Notes: generated by a model from the letters alone, not told the origin. A stretch of DNA of 12,783 bases from Methylococcaceae bacterium (GCA_022616595.1 JAKEEL010000176.1:1-12783), one strand, 5' to 3'. Positions 1-7,362 are shown, counted from the stretch's first letter. Translations and numbers: made by a program.

Positions 1-357
1 CAGGGCCGAAGTTTCACGCTCCCGCCCGAAAAAAATCGCCGCTTCATCTTCGGTGAAATCACGCAGCCCCGGAAACGGCGAACCCGTCCAATTTGCTTTT
101 GTTTCCGTTAACGGGACCGGAATCGGATCCAGAATTCCGATGACAATGTCTTCCCGATCGATGTAACGCAGCGCCTCGGGCAGTTCATGCAATCTGCCTC
201 GTTCATACAGCCATTGCCAGATCTGGCGCGCTTCGTCACCGTGCTCGAAACAGCCCTGCAATGCGGCCGGAATATCGAAATACAGTGCAAGATCCCGCCA
301 GCTTGCGCCGAGACGGTTTTTAAACGCCAGTTGTTGTTTTCCCGAATAGGGCGACAT
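1..357 (-). CDS. N-terminal part of an EAD-nSTAND1 conflict-system protein (partial, runs off left edge)
   Basis: The minus strand is open without a stop from the ATG at 357 to base 1 (119 codons), with an in-frame TGA 33 bases upstream of that ATG. Residues about 5-77 form a compact, probably all-helical domain with the pattern W-RDLA-x5-IP-x7-F-x2-GDEARQIW-x-WL-x2-RGRL-x-ELPEAL-x2-I-R-D. I read this as one of the death-like effector-associated domains (EADs). A short linker leads to PFPGLRDFTEDEAAIFFGRE (residues 94-113), the hallmark entry motif of nSTAND1 NTPases, which precedes the Walker A loop; that loop would lie outside the window. In the family, such proteins are large signal-transducing NTPases, often with C-terminal repeats, that pair through the EAD with an effector carrying the same domain (protease, TIR and others). 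The rest of the gene and any partner are not visible. The ribosome site (ACGGAA) is weak. The family call is by motif recognition; the EAD subtype is not assigned. Confidence 0.75.
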   Translation of the reverse strand, partial: MSPYSGKQQLAFKNRLGASWRDLALYFDIPAALQGCFEHGDEARQIWQWLYERGRLHELPEALRYIDREDIVIGILDPIPVPLTETKANWTGSPFPGLRDFTEDEAAIFFGRERETSAL

Positions 358-398
358 TTCCGTCTGATCTTCGCATCCGGTTCCGAGTCATTCTCCTT

Positions 399-428
399 AT
401 CTTAACCCGAAATCACCGGTAATCTAAA
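399..428 (-). promoter_or_regulatory. Possible promoter of the EAD-nSTAND1 gene
   Basis: Read on the minus strand, TTTAGA (428-423) and TAAGAT (404-399) are separated by 18 bases, with four of six matches to each sigma70 box. The site lies about 40 bases upstream of the ATG at 357, in the 245-base gap shared with iscR. Both boxes are imperfect, so this is only a candidate. I see no clear operator in the gap. Confidence 0.3.
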
Positions 429-536
429 CGGTGCCCGCGGATCGCCGACCAGATCCGGGCGCCGAATTTTGCAGCGCGGAGTGCTTCTTTCATTCTACTT
501 GGTCAGATTCCGTGATCACCCTGTCAGAAATAATTT

Positions 537-565
537 TTGGGTAAAAGACAGCGCTGGGGTATAGT
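537..565 (+). promoter_or_regulatory. Sigma70-like promoter of iscR
   Basis: A -35 box TTGGGT (537-542), a 17-base spacer and a -10 box TATAGT (560-565) precede iscR. Transcription would start near 572, leaving a leader of about 30 bases. In this family IscR usually represses its own promoter, but I found no convincing type 1 IscR box overlapping these elements. Confidence 0.6.
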
Positions 566-602
566 GAGTCTTTTAAATAGCGAATTGAGAAGAGATTAAA
601 AG

Positions 603-1085
603 TTGCGCTTAACCACTAAAGGTCGCTATGCCGTGACGGCGATGCTGGACCTTGCTTACCACAGTCACCAGAAACCGGTGACATTGACCGACATCGCGGA
701 ACGCCAGACCATTTCGCTGTCCTATCTGGAACAGCTGTTTGCGCGTTTACGCAAGGCCGGGATGGTGACCGGGGTCAGGGGACCGGGCGGAGGCTACCGG
801 CTCGGACGGGCGGTCCATTCGATCAGCGTCGCGGATATTATCACGGCTGTCGATGAGGTGGTGGATTCGACCCGATGCGGCGGTCACTCGAACTGCCAGA
901 ACAATCAGCCCTGCCTGACCCATTTTCTGTGGTTGGATCTGAGCCAGCAGATTTACAGGTTCCTGTCGGATATATCGCTGCAGGATCTGCTCGAGCAGGA
1001 ATATGTTCGGAACGTCGCGGAAAGACAGGCGCGGCAGGCCAGACAACCCGTGCATTTCCCGACGCGGATCGCAACCGGAACCTGA
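603..1085 (+). CDS. iscR: Iron-sulfur cluster assembly transcription factor IscR
   Basis: Rrf2-family regulator of 160 residues that senses iron-sulfur status in the cytoplasm through a [2Fe-2S] cluster and adjusts expression of Fe-S assembly genes. The N-terminal winged helix-turn-helix is nearly identical to E. coli IscR (MRLTTKGRYAVTAMLDLA; ISLSYLEQLFARLRKAG; VRGPGGGYRLG at 58-68). The cluster ligands are all present at the E. coli positions: Cys92, Cys98, Cys104 and His107, so it should be a true cluster-sensing IscR rather than a ligand-less Rrf2 relative. The start is TTG at 603: it gives exactly the conserved N-terminus and has an AGAAGAG ribosome site upstream. A cysteine desulfurase and iscA follow. 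There is no cysE-like gene upstream; instead a divergent STAND-family gene lies there. Probably self-regulated, as known for the family. Confidence 0.97.
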   Translation: MRLTTKGRYAVTAMLDLAYHSHQKPVTLTDIAERQTISLSYLEQLFARLRKAGMVTGVRGPGGGYRLGRAVHSISVADIITAVDEVVDSTRCGGHSNCQNNQPCLTHFLWLDLSQQIYRFLSDISLQDLLEQEYVRNVAERQARQARQPVHFPTRIATGT

Positions 1086-1243
1086 TCCGCTCGAAACGCC
1101 TGTCCGACCCGCTATTAAACGTTCGGCTTTTCACTTTGTCCGGCCGATGAACGATTGGGTTCGTCACTGTTCAAATGTTTACCCGAGTTCAAGCCCTGGT
1201 GACAAGCCCGCGAATCCATTTCAGATGACTCGTATCCCAAGCG

Positions 1244-2383
1244 ATGATTTATTTTGATTATAATGCGACGAGCCCGTTGAAATCCGGGGTTCTCGATGCG
1301 ATGCTGCCCTATTACCGCGATTTTTACGGCAATCCCTCGAGTCTTCACCGAATCGGCCGGATTGCCCGGGACGCGGTCGAGAATGCACGCGAGCAGGTTG
1401 CGGCATTGGCCGGCGCCGAACCCTCGCGGATTTTGTTTACTTCGGGCGGTACGGAAGCGAACAATCTCGCGATCCGCGGGCTCGCGGAAAGTCTCCCGCG
1501 CGGGCGGATACTCGTGAGTCCGATCGAACATCCCTCGGTGACCGAGCTGGTGAAAGCCTTGGCGCGACAAGGCTGGCCGGTCGCGACTCTCGGCGTCGAT
1601 GATCGCGGTGTGGTTCGCGAGGAATCGATCGAGGCCGCGCTAAGGACCGATGTCTGCTTTGCGAGTTGTATGATCGCGAACAATGAAACCGGTGTGATTC
1701 AGAATATTCGCGGCATCGCGGACAGGTTGCGCGCGCGAAACATCCCGATCCACTGCGACGGAGTTCAGGCGCTGGCCAAGATCCCGCTCGATTTTAATGC
1801 CCTGGGGGTCAGTTTTCTATCTCTGTCCGCACACAAGATCGGCGGCCCCAAGGGCATCGGGGCCTTGGTTATCGACAAATCGCTTCGGCTCGAACCCTTG
1901 CTGCGCGGCGGCGGGCAGGAAAAAGGTCTGCGCGGGGGAACCGAGAACGTGGCCGCGATCGTGGGATTCGGCGCGGCGGCGGAAATTGCGCGGAACGATC
2001 TTAAAAAAAATACCGAAGCCCTCGTTCTGCTCAAACAAAAGCTCGAACGGGGCTTGAAAAAATTGCGCGGCGCAACCATATTTTCGGAAAGCGCCGAACG
2101 CCTGCCGAATACCCTGATGTTCGGTGTGCCGGGCGTCGAGGGGGAAATGATGGTCATGGAGTTGGATCGTAAAGGCATCGCGGTTTCCAGCGGCTCTGCA
2201 TGTTCCAGTCAAAGCACCGAACCGAGTCACGTGCTGCTGGCCATGGGAGTCCCCGCGGAACTGGCCAGTTGCGCGGTCAGAATCAGCCTCGGACCGGAGA
2301 ACAGCGAAGCGGAAATCGACCGGTTTTTGAGCACCCTGTACCGGATTCTGCCGAGTGAAAGAGTCACAGCCGCGGCCCGTTGA
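1244..2383 (+). CDS. iscS: Cysteine desulfurase (IscS/NifS family), short C-terminus
   Basis: PLP-dependent aminotransferase class V enzyme that removes sulfur from L-cysteine as an enzyme-bound persulfide, giving alanine and supplying sulfur for Fe-S clusters. Visible signatures are the N-terminal IYFDYNATSPL, His96 in SPIEHPSV, the PLP lysine Lys198 in SAHKIGGPKG, the RGGTEN segment (230-235), and the persulfide-carrying Cys320 in SSGSACSSQSTEPSHVL, with the extended loop typical of the IscS/NifS group. It is 379 residues long against about 404 for E. coli IscS. The missing part includes the C-terminal tail (SPLWEM...W..H) that docks IscU; this protein ends soon after the last core helix. 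An in-frame TGA at 1226-1228 fixes the ATG at 1244 as the first start; no good ribosome site precedes it. It lies 158 bases after iscR and 113 bases before iscA. The IscS name is by family and context; NifS-like or SUF-serving desulfurase is an alternative. Confidence 0.93.
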   Translation: MIYFDYNATSPLKSGVLDAMLPYYRDFYGNPSSLHRIGRIARDAVENAREQVAALAGAEPSRILFTSGGTEANNLAIRGLAESLPRGRILVSPIEHPSVTELVKALARQGWPVATLGVDDRGVVREESIEAALRTDVCFASCMIANNETGVIQNIRGIADRLRARNIPIHCDGVQALAKIPLDFNALGVSFLSLSAHKIGGPKGIGALVIDKSLRLEPLLRGGGQEKGLRGGTENVAAIVGFGAAAEIARNDLKKNTEALVLLKQKLERGLKKLRGATIFSESAERLPNTLMFGVPGVEGEMMVMELDRKGIAVSSGSACSSQSTEPSHVLLAMGVPAELASCAVRISLGPENSEAEIDRFLSTLYRILPSERVTAAAR

Positions 2384-2496
2384 ACCGACAGGCGCCTCCC
2401 GGAACAGCCGGGTCCGGAACGCATGCTGCCTCGGCGAATCGCTCGGGAGATCCGACGTTTCGGTGATCCGTCTTAACTGTTTTTAGAGAATTAGCC

Positions 2497-2820
2497 ATGT
2501 CAATCCAACTAACCGAAAATGCGGCCGCCCAGGTTCGAAGACAACTCGACAAACGCGGCGGCGGGCTCGGGCTTCGGCTCGGAGTCAAGAAATCCGGCTG
2601 CTCCGGCTTCGCCTATGTCATCGATTTCGCCGACCGGCTCGAGGACGGCGATCAAGTCTATGAAGACTTCGGAGTCAAGCTGGTCGTGAACAGCGAGCAC
2701 CTGCCCTTTCTCGACGGGGTGCGGGTCGATTATCAGACGCAGGGGCTCAACGCGGCCTTCCAATTCGATAATCCGAATGTCAAGGACAGCTGCGGCTGCG
2801 GGGAAAGTTTTTCGGTCTGA
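2497..2820 (+). CDS. iscA: A-type iron-sulfur carrier IscA
   Basis: HesB/IscA-family protein of 107 residues, the same length as E. coli IscA and alignable without gaps. It accepts and delivers Fe-S clusters (or iron) to target apoproteins in the cytoplasm. The three cluster-binding cysteines are present: Cys35 in KSGCSGFAY, and Cys99 and Cys101 in the C-terminal DSCGCGESFSV. The NPNVKDSCGCGESF ending fits IscA better than ErpA or SufA. It sits downstream of the desulfurase where iscU would normally intervene, and 210 bases upstream of ndk, with no hscB, hscA, fdx or iscX in between. Only a weak AGAGAA-type ribosome site precedes the ATG. Confidence 0.95.
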   Translation: MSIQLTENAAAQVRRQLDKRGGGLGLRLGVKKSGCSGFAYVIDFADRLEDGDQVYEDFGVKLVVNSEHLPFLDGVRVDYQTQGLNAAFQFDNPNVKDSCGCGESFSV

Positions 2821-2868
2821 CAACGCACCCGTGAGCGGGTTCTGCGGGGCGCGAGTCCGGTGCTTCGA

Positions 2869-2897
2869 TTGCCTGTCCGTTGATCAATCGGTAAACT
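2869..2897 (+). promoter_or_regulatory. Sigma70-like promoter upstream of ndk
   Basis: TTGCCT (2869-2874), a 17-base spacer and TAAACT (2892-2897) form a good promoter candidate in the 210-base gap between iscA and ndk. Its start site would give a leader of about 125 bases. It suggests that ndk and the genes after it do not rely only on transcription from iscR. Confidence 0.5.
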
Positions 2898-3030
2898 ACG
2901 CGCGAATTTTTGAACGAAATGGACACCCGGGGCACTCTGAACGCGTGGAATTTTCCAATGTTTTGCGAGGGATGAAATTTCGCGCTGTGAACGATGCACG
3001 GGTGTTACTCAATCAGTTGGAGTTTTCTGG

Positions 3031-3462
3031 ATGGCGATCGAACGCACATTCTCAATCATCAAACCGGATGCGGTCGCTAAGAATCTCATCGGGGAGATTT
3101 ATCGGCGCTTCGAGAAGGCGGGGCTCAAGATCGTTGCCGCGAAAATGCTGCATTTGACCCGGAGACAGGCGGAAGGATTTTACGCAATACACAAGGAACG
3201 TCCCTATTTCGACGACCTGGTCGAATTCATGACTTCCGGTCCGGTCATGATCCAGGTTCTTGAGGGTGAAAATGCGATTGCTTTGAACCGGGCCATCATG
3301 GGCGCGACCAATCCGGCGGATGCCGAACTCGGAACCATTCGCGCCGATTTCGCGACCAGTGTCAACAGGAATGCCGTCCACGGCTCGGACGGTCCGGAGA
3401 CCGCAAAAGAGGAAATCAGCTACTTCTTCTCCGAAAATGAAATCTGTCCTCGCATATACTGA
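3031..3462 (+). CDS. ndk: Nucleoside diphosphate kinase
   Basis: Transfers the gamma-phosphate between nucleoside triphosphates and diphosphates through a phosphohistidine, balancing NTP and dNTP pools in the cytoplasm. The 143-residue protein has the E. coli length and a near-identical start (MAIERTFSIIKPDAVAKN). The catalytic His117 lies in NRNAVHGSDG (113-121). Other family marks are the EFMTSGPV segment (65-72), the LEGENA segment (77-82), GATNPADAELGTIRADF (91-107), and the C-terminal EISYFFSENEICPR. A TTGGAG ribosome site sits 8 bases before the ATG. In gammaproteobacteria ndk usually follows the isc operon and precedes rlmN, as here. Its last 26 bases overlap the proposed start of rlmN. 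Confidence 0.98.
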   Translation: MAIERTFSIIKPDAVAKNLIGEIYRRFEKAGLKIVAAKMLHLTRRQAEGFYAIHKERPYFDDLVEFMTSGPVMIQVLEGENAIALNRAIMGATNPADAELGTIRADFATSVNRNAVHGSDGPETAKEEISYFFSENEICPRIY

Positions 3463-4537
3463 ATCCGGCCGTACCAATCTACTGGATTTCGACCAGAAAT
3501 CCCTGGAGGCTTTTTTCGCCGAAATCGGCGAGCAGCGGTTTCGGGCGCCCCAGGTGCTGAAGTGGATCCATCAGAAGGGCGTGGCCGATTTCGGCGAAAT
3601 GTCGAATTTGAGCAAAGATCTGCGGCAAAAACTCGCGGCGACCTGTGAAATCCGCACACCGGGAATCGTATTCGACCGAACGGCCCGGGACGGCACCCGG
3701 AAATGGCTGCTCGATGCCGGATCCGGCAACCGGATCGAGACGGTATTCATTCCCCAAGAAAACCGCGGAACGCTGTGCATATCCTCGCAAGTCGGGTGCG
3801 TGCTCGACTGCTCGTTCTGCGCTACCGGCAAACAGGGATTCAACCGCAATCTCAGCGTCGCGGGAATCATCGGGCAGTTGCGCATGGCCTCGGCGATGCT
3901 CGAACCCGCTCGACGGATCAGCAATGTCGTATTGATGGGGATGGGTGAACCCTTGCTGAATTTCGACAATGTCGTGCGCGCGATGGACCTGATGTTGGAT
4001 GATGTGGCCTACGGTCTGTCGAAACGCCGGGTAACCCTGAGCACCTCGGGGGTCGTGCCCGCCATTTATCGCTTGCGCGACACGATTGACGTGGCCCTGG
4101 CCGTTTCGCTGCACGCGCCGGACGACGCCCTTAGAGACCAACTGGTCCCGATCAACCGGAAGTATCCCCTCGCCGAGTTGATACCGGCGTGCAGGGACTA
4201 TTCCGCGGCCGTGAAGCACCGTAAGATCACCTTCGAATACGTGATGCTCGCTGGAGTCAATGATTCGCCGGAGCAAGCCCGGGCTTTGAGCAGGCTGCTG
4301 AGCCGGGTGCCTTGCAAGATCAATCTGATTCCGTTCAATCCCTTTCCGGGAAGCGGTTACCGGTGCTCCGATCCCGAGGTGATCGCCCGGTTCCAGGAAC
4401 TATTGATGTCATCCGGCTATATCACGACGGTGCGCAAGACGCGCGGGGACGATATCGATGCCGCGTGCGGCCAGTTGGTCGGCCGGGTCGAGGACCGCAC
4501 CCGGAGAACCAAAAAGATCGCTTTGGAGACAACATGA
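3437..4537 (+). CDS. rlmN: Dual-specificity rRNA/tRNA adenine-C2 methyltransferase RlmN
   Basis: Radical SAM enzyme that methylates C2 of A2503 in 23S rRNA and of A37 in some tRNAs. With the chosen start it has 366 residues. The radical SAM [4Fe-4S] motif is Cys121-x3-Cys125-x2-Cys128 (QVGCVLDCSFCATGKQGF). The two catalytic cysteines are also present: Cys114 (GTLCISSQVG) and Cys344 (DDIDAACGQL), the latter forming the methyl-carrying residue. GMGEP lies at 168-172 and LSTSGVVPA at 201-209. The frame is open further upstream to an ATG at 3320 inside ndk, but homology begins around NLLDFDQ, matching NLLDLNR of E. coli RlmN, so ATG 3437 is preferred; it overlaps ndk by 26 bases. The stop overlaps the pilF start (ATGA). 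It needs an Fe-S cluster, which fits its position next to isc genes. Confidence 0.96.
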   Translation: MKSVLAYTESGRTNLLDFDQKSLEAFFAEIGEQRFRAPQVLKWIHQKGVADFGEMSNLSKDLRQKLAATCEIRTPGIVFDRTARDGTRKWLLDAGSGNRIETVFIPQENRGTLCISSQVGCVLDCSFCATGKQGFNRNLSVAGIIGQLRMASAMLEPARRISNVVLMGMGEPLLNFDNVVRAMDLMLDDVAYGLSKRRVTLSTSGVVPAIYRLRDTIDVALAVSLHAPDDALRDQLVPINRKYPLAELIPACRDYSAAVKHRKITFEYVMLAGVNDSPEQARALSRLLSRVPCKINLIPFNPFPGSGYRCSDPEVIARFQELLMSSGYITTVRKTRGDDIDAACGQLVGRVEDRTRRTKKIALETT

Positions 4538-5292
4538 AATACACGTTCGCGCCCCTGCTGTTGCTTTGCTTCGGTCTTTCCGCGTGTACGACACTGACGA
4601 AACAGGATGCCGAGATGGATATCCCGGAAGAAAGCCCGGCCAGTGTTTATACCAACCTCGGCAAGCAATATCTCGAGCGCGGCCAGGACGATTTGGCACT
4701 GGAAAATTTCAAGGAAGCGCTGAAAGCCGATTCCGGAAATAGCGAGGCCCATCACTCGATCGCGATCCTGTACCAGAAACTGGACCAGAAAAATCTCTGG
4801 GAAAGTCATCTGAAACAAGCGGTCAGTCTTCGACCTTCAAACGCGAGCGCACAGACCGATTACGGGGTTTTCCTGTGCGCCAAGGGCAACTATGCCGAGG
4901 CCGACGAACACTTTAAGAAGGCGATCGGCACCCCCTTGTACAGACGTCCCTGGGTTGCGATGACGAATGCGGGGATCTGCGCCCAACGCGCCGGCCGGCT
5001 CGAGGACGCCGAAAATTATCTGCGCGAAGCCTTGAAACAGCAGCCGGACTTCAGTCCTGCGCTGCTCGCAATGGCCGAACTCAGCCTCAACACCAATAAA
5101 CCAATGTCCGGCAGAGCTTTTATTCAGCGTTACATGAGTCATTCCACACCGAGCGCGGAAGCGCTGTTGCTCGGCGTTAAAATAGAACAGGCTTTGGGAG
5201 ACACGACCTCCGCGAAAAGCTATCGCTCGCAGTTGGAAGGTCAGTTTCCGGATTCCAAAGAGGCCGAGTCCTTGCGCGACCTACCTGAATAG
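4534..5292 (+). CDS. pilF: Type IV pilus biogenesis/stability lipoprotein PilF (PilW)
   Basis: Outer-membrane pilotin that helps assemble the type IV pilus secretin and stabilises pili. The 252-residue product has a lipoprotein signal peptide: Met-Lys, a hydrophobic stretch at 6-15, and a lipobox LSAC with the lipidated Cys at 18. The rest is a run of tetratricopeptide repeats, roughly 38-69, 72-103, 106-137 and 142-173 (SVYTNLGKQYLERGQDDLALENFKEAL opens the first), ending with the family-typical SQLEGQFPDSKEA near 232-244. ATG 4534 is chosen because it gives the signal peptide and has TTGGAG five bases upstream; the open frame extends back to 4312 inside rlmN but lacks any export signal there. 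It is coupled to rlmN by an ATGA overlap. The pilus genes themselves are not in the window. The usual rodZ and ispG do not follow. Confidence 0.93.
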   Translation: MKYTFAPLLLLCFGLSACTTLTKQDAEMDIPEESPASVYTNLGKQYLERGQDDLALENFKEALKADSGNSEAHHSIAILYQKLDQKNLWESHLKQAVSLRPSNASAQTDYGVFLCAKGNYAEADEHFKKAIGTPLYRRPWVAMTNAGICAQRAGRLEDAENYLREALKQQPDFSPALLAMAELSLNTNKPMSGRAFIQRYMSHSTPSAEALLLGVKIEQALGDTTSAKSYRSQLEGQFPDSKEAESLRDLPE

Positions 5293-5420
5293 CGGAGCAG
5301 AACTTGTCCGGCCTGAATTCCGATTCGTTCTGGTGGGCAGCCGAAATTTTTTGAGCAATTCGGCCGGAATCGAGCGCGTCAATCCGGATTCCCGGCATCC
5401 TTGAACCCAATCTGATTTCA

Positions 5421-6725
5421 ATGCTAGAAAATATTCAAGCGATCCGCGGAATGCATGACATCCTGCCGGATCGCACCGCGCTATGGCAGCGCGTCGAAAA
5501 CCGATTGCGCGAGGCGCTTGCGGCCTATGGTTATCTCGAGATTCGCCTGCCGATCCTTGAAAAAACCGAGCTGTTCCGGCGCTCGATCGGCGAAGTCACG
5601 GATATCGTCGAGAAGGAAATGTACACTTTCGACGATCGCAACGGAGACTCCCTGACCCTCAGGCCCGAAGGAACGGCCGGCTGTCTCAGGGCCTGCATCG
5701 AGCATGGCCTGCTGCATAACCAGGTACTTCGGCTCTGGTATCTCGGCCCCATGTTCCGCCATGAAAGGCCTCAGAAAGGCCGGTATCGCCAGTTTTACCA
5801 GCTTGGCGTCGAGACCTACGGGATGCCCGGCCCGGACATCGATGCGGAAATCATTCTCTTGAGCCGAAGGCTTTGGAGAATGTTCGGAATCGAATCGAAA
5901 CTCGAACTGCAGATCAATTCGCTGGGGACCGCCGCGGACCGGAACCGCTATCGCGAACAATTGGTGCGTTATTTCACGAGCCGCCGGTCCGAGCTTGACG
6001 ACGACAGCCTGCGCCGGCTGGAAAGCAATCCCTTGAGGATTCTCGACAGCAAGAATCCAAAAATGCGGGATGTGATCTCGGACGCCCCCCTGCTACAGGA
6101 TTTTCTGGGCGCGGATTCGCAGGATCATTTCAATCAATTACTGGCCCTGCTCGACAGTCTTGAAGTTCACTATACGGTAAATCCGCGTCTGGTCAGGGGT
6201 CTCGATTATTACGGGAAGACTGTGTTTGAATGGGTCACTGAGCAACTGGGAGCGCAGGGCACGGTATGCGCGGGCGGCCGCTATGACCTGCTGATCGAGC
6301 AACTCGGCGCCAAAGCCAATGCCGCCGTGGGTTTTGCGATGGGAATGGAAAGGCTGATCGAATTGCTTTCCATACCGGATGCGCTCGAAACAAATTCCGC
6401 AGCCGATGTTTACCTGATTCATTCCGGCGGCGAAACCAGGCTCGCGGCCTTTACGATCGCGGAACAATTGCGCGATACATTGCCGGGGCTGCGGGTTCTG
6501 CTCCATTGCGGTGACGGAGGATTCAAGAGTCAATTCAAACGGGCCGACCGATCGGGCGCTCTGTACGCTTTGATACTCGGGGAGGACGAAGCTGCTGACG
6601 GGGCCGTTGCCGTCAAGCCGCTGCGCGGCGAATCCACGCAGCTGCGCATGGCTCAGTCGGAGGCGGCGGAATTTCTAAGAAAAAATTTGGGTACGCGAGA
6701 AGGAGGAAAGAGTGGTTCATTATGA
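5421..6725 (+). CDS. hisS: Histidyl-tRNA synthetase
   Basis: Class II aminoacyl-tRNA synthetase that charges tRNA-His. The protein has 434 residues against 424 in E. coli. It begins with the standard IQAIRGMHDILP (5-16). Other marks are LRPEGTAGCLRA (80-91), motif 2 as MFRHERPQKGRYRQFYQLGVE (111-131), the histidine-binding RGLDYYGKTVFEW (259-271), AGGRYDLL (284-291) and motif 3 around GFAMGMERL (304-312). The C-terminal anticodon-binding domain follows from about residue 330 (DVYLIHSGG...). The ATG at 5421 gives the conserved N-terminus; the ribosome site is weak. It follows pilF by 128 bases, where rodZ and ispG would normally be, and its last 14 bases overlap yfgM. Confidence 0.98.
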   Translation: MLENIQAIRGMHDILPDRTALWQRVENRLREALAAYGYLEIRLPILEKTELFRRSIGEVTDIVEKEMYTFDDRNGDSLTLRPEGTAGCLRACIEHGLLHNQVLRLWYLGPMFRHERPQKGRYRQFYQLGVETYGMPGPDIDAEIILLSRRLWRMFGIESKLELQINSLGTAADRNRYREQLVRYFTSRRSELDDDSLRRLESNPLRILDSKNPKMRDVISDAPLLQDFLGADSQDHFNQLLALLDSLEVHYTVNPRLVRGLDYYGKTVFEWVTEQLGAQGTVCAGGRYDLLIEQLGAKANAAVGFAMGMERLIELLSIPDALETNSAADVYLIHSGGETRLAAFTIAEQLRDTLPGLRVLLHCGDGGFKSQFKRADRSGALYALILGEDEAADGAVAVKPLRGESTQLRMAQSEAAEFLRKNLGTREGGKSGSL

Positions 6726-7362
6726 CACCGAAGACCAGCAACTGGACACCATCAAGAAATGGTTCATTGAAAACGGCCGCGCGGTGGTACTCGGCCTGGT
6801 GATCGGAATCGGATGTATTCTGGGCTGGAATGCATGGCAAACGAATAAAAACGTGCAGGCGCGCGAGGCATCGGATCTGTTTCAAGAATTGCTGCAGGCC
6901 GTCGACAGCGCCAATCGCGATTCCCTCGTAAAACTCGGCGAGCGAATCAAAACCGAGTATCCGGATTCACCCTATGCGGTCTATGCGGGTTTTTTCCTGG
7001 CCAAACAGCACGTCGAAAGCGGCAAGATGGAATCCGCCCGGAAGGAGCTGGAAAGCGTACTGGCCGGATCGTCCGAAGCCTCGATCAAGAACATCGCGCG
7101 CTTGAGATTGCTGAGAATTCTGCTCGCCGAGGGGAAGAGCCGCAAGGCCCTGGATCTGATCAACGGCCTCGGTGCCTCGGGCAGCGGCAAATTCGAGGCT
7201 GCCTACGAAGAGTTGAAAGGAGACGCCCATGTCGCGCTTGGCCAGGAACGAGAAGCCCGCAGCGCGTATAAGAGAGCTTCCGAACTGGGTCGGACTTCGA
7301 AATTTCTCGACCTTAAAGTGGAAGACCTGCCGGTGCCCCGCGCGCCCGAACCTGCGCAGTGA
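6712..7362 (+). CDS. yfgM: YfgM-family membrane-anchored tetratricopeptide protein
   Basis: Inner-membrane protein of the YfgM (UPF0070) family. In E. coli YfgM associates with the periplasmic chaperone PpiD and the Sec translocon and takes part in periplasmic protein traffic. The 216-residue product has a short cytoplasmic N-terminus with DTEDQQLDTIKKWFIENGR, one membrane segment at about 23-41 (AVVLGLVIGIGCILGWNAW), and a periplasmic helical region built from TPR-like repeats, including VALGQEREARSAYKRA near 177-192. The start is GTG at 6712, preceded by a near-perfect AGGAGG (6701-6706) five bases away, so this ribosome site decides the start despite the 14-base overlap with hisS. Its stop overlaps the start of bamB. 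Position between hisS and bamB is the conserved one. Confidence 0.93.
   Translation: MVHYDTEDQQLDTIKKWFIENGRAVVLGLVIGIGCILGWNAWQTNKNVQAREASDLFQELLQAVDSANRDSLVKLGERIKTEYPDSPYAVYAGFFLAKQHVESGKMESARKELESVLAGSSEASIKNIARLRLLRILLAEGKSRKALDLINGLGASGSGKFEAAYEELKGDAHVALGQEREARSAYKRASELGRTSKFLDLKVEDLPVPRAPEPAQ

Noticed and set aside
320..391. A 23-codon minus-strand frame starting at an ATG next to AAGGAG, overlapping the EAD gene start
   Set aside because: The purine run is only one base from the ATG, too close for normal initiation, and the peptide has no recognisable features.
500..600. Search for an IscR type 1 operator over the iscR promoter; GTGATCAC (512-519) and CTGTC...GACAG (521-551) dyads seen
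   Set aside because: Neither dyad nor the ATAGTGAGTC stretch matches the type 1 consensus well enough to call.
747..1257. Several open frames overlapping iscR and the gap after it on both strands
   Set aside because: They are shadows of iscR or span low-information intergenic sequence, with no recognisable domains.
2827..2840. ACCCG-TGAG-CGGGT hairpin after iscA as a terminator
   Set aside because: Five-base stem and no T-run after it.
4312..4533. N-terminal extension of the pilF frame into rlmN
   Set aside because: The extension is the out-of-frame shadow of rlmN; the lipoprotein signal and ribosome site fix the start at 4534.
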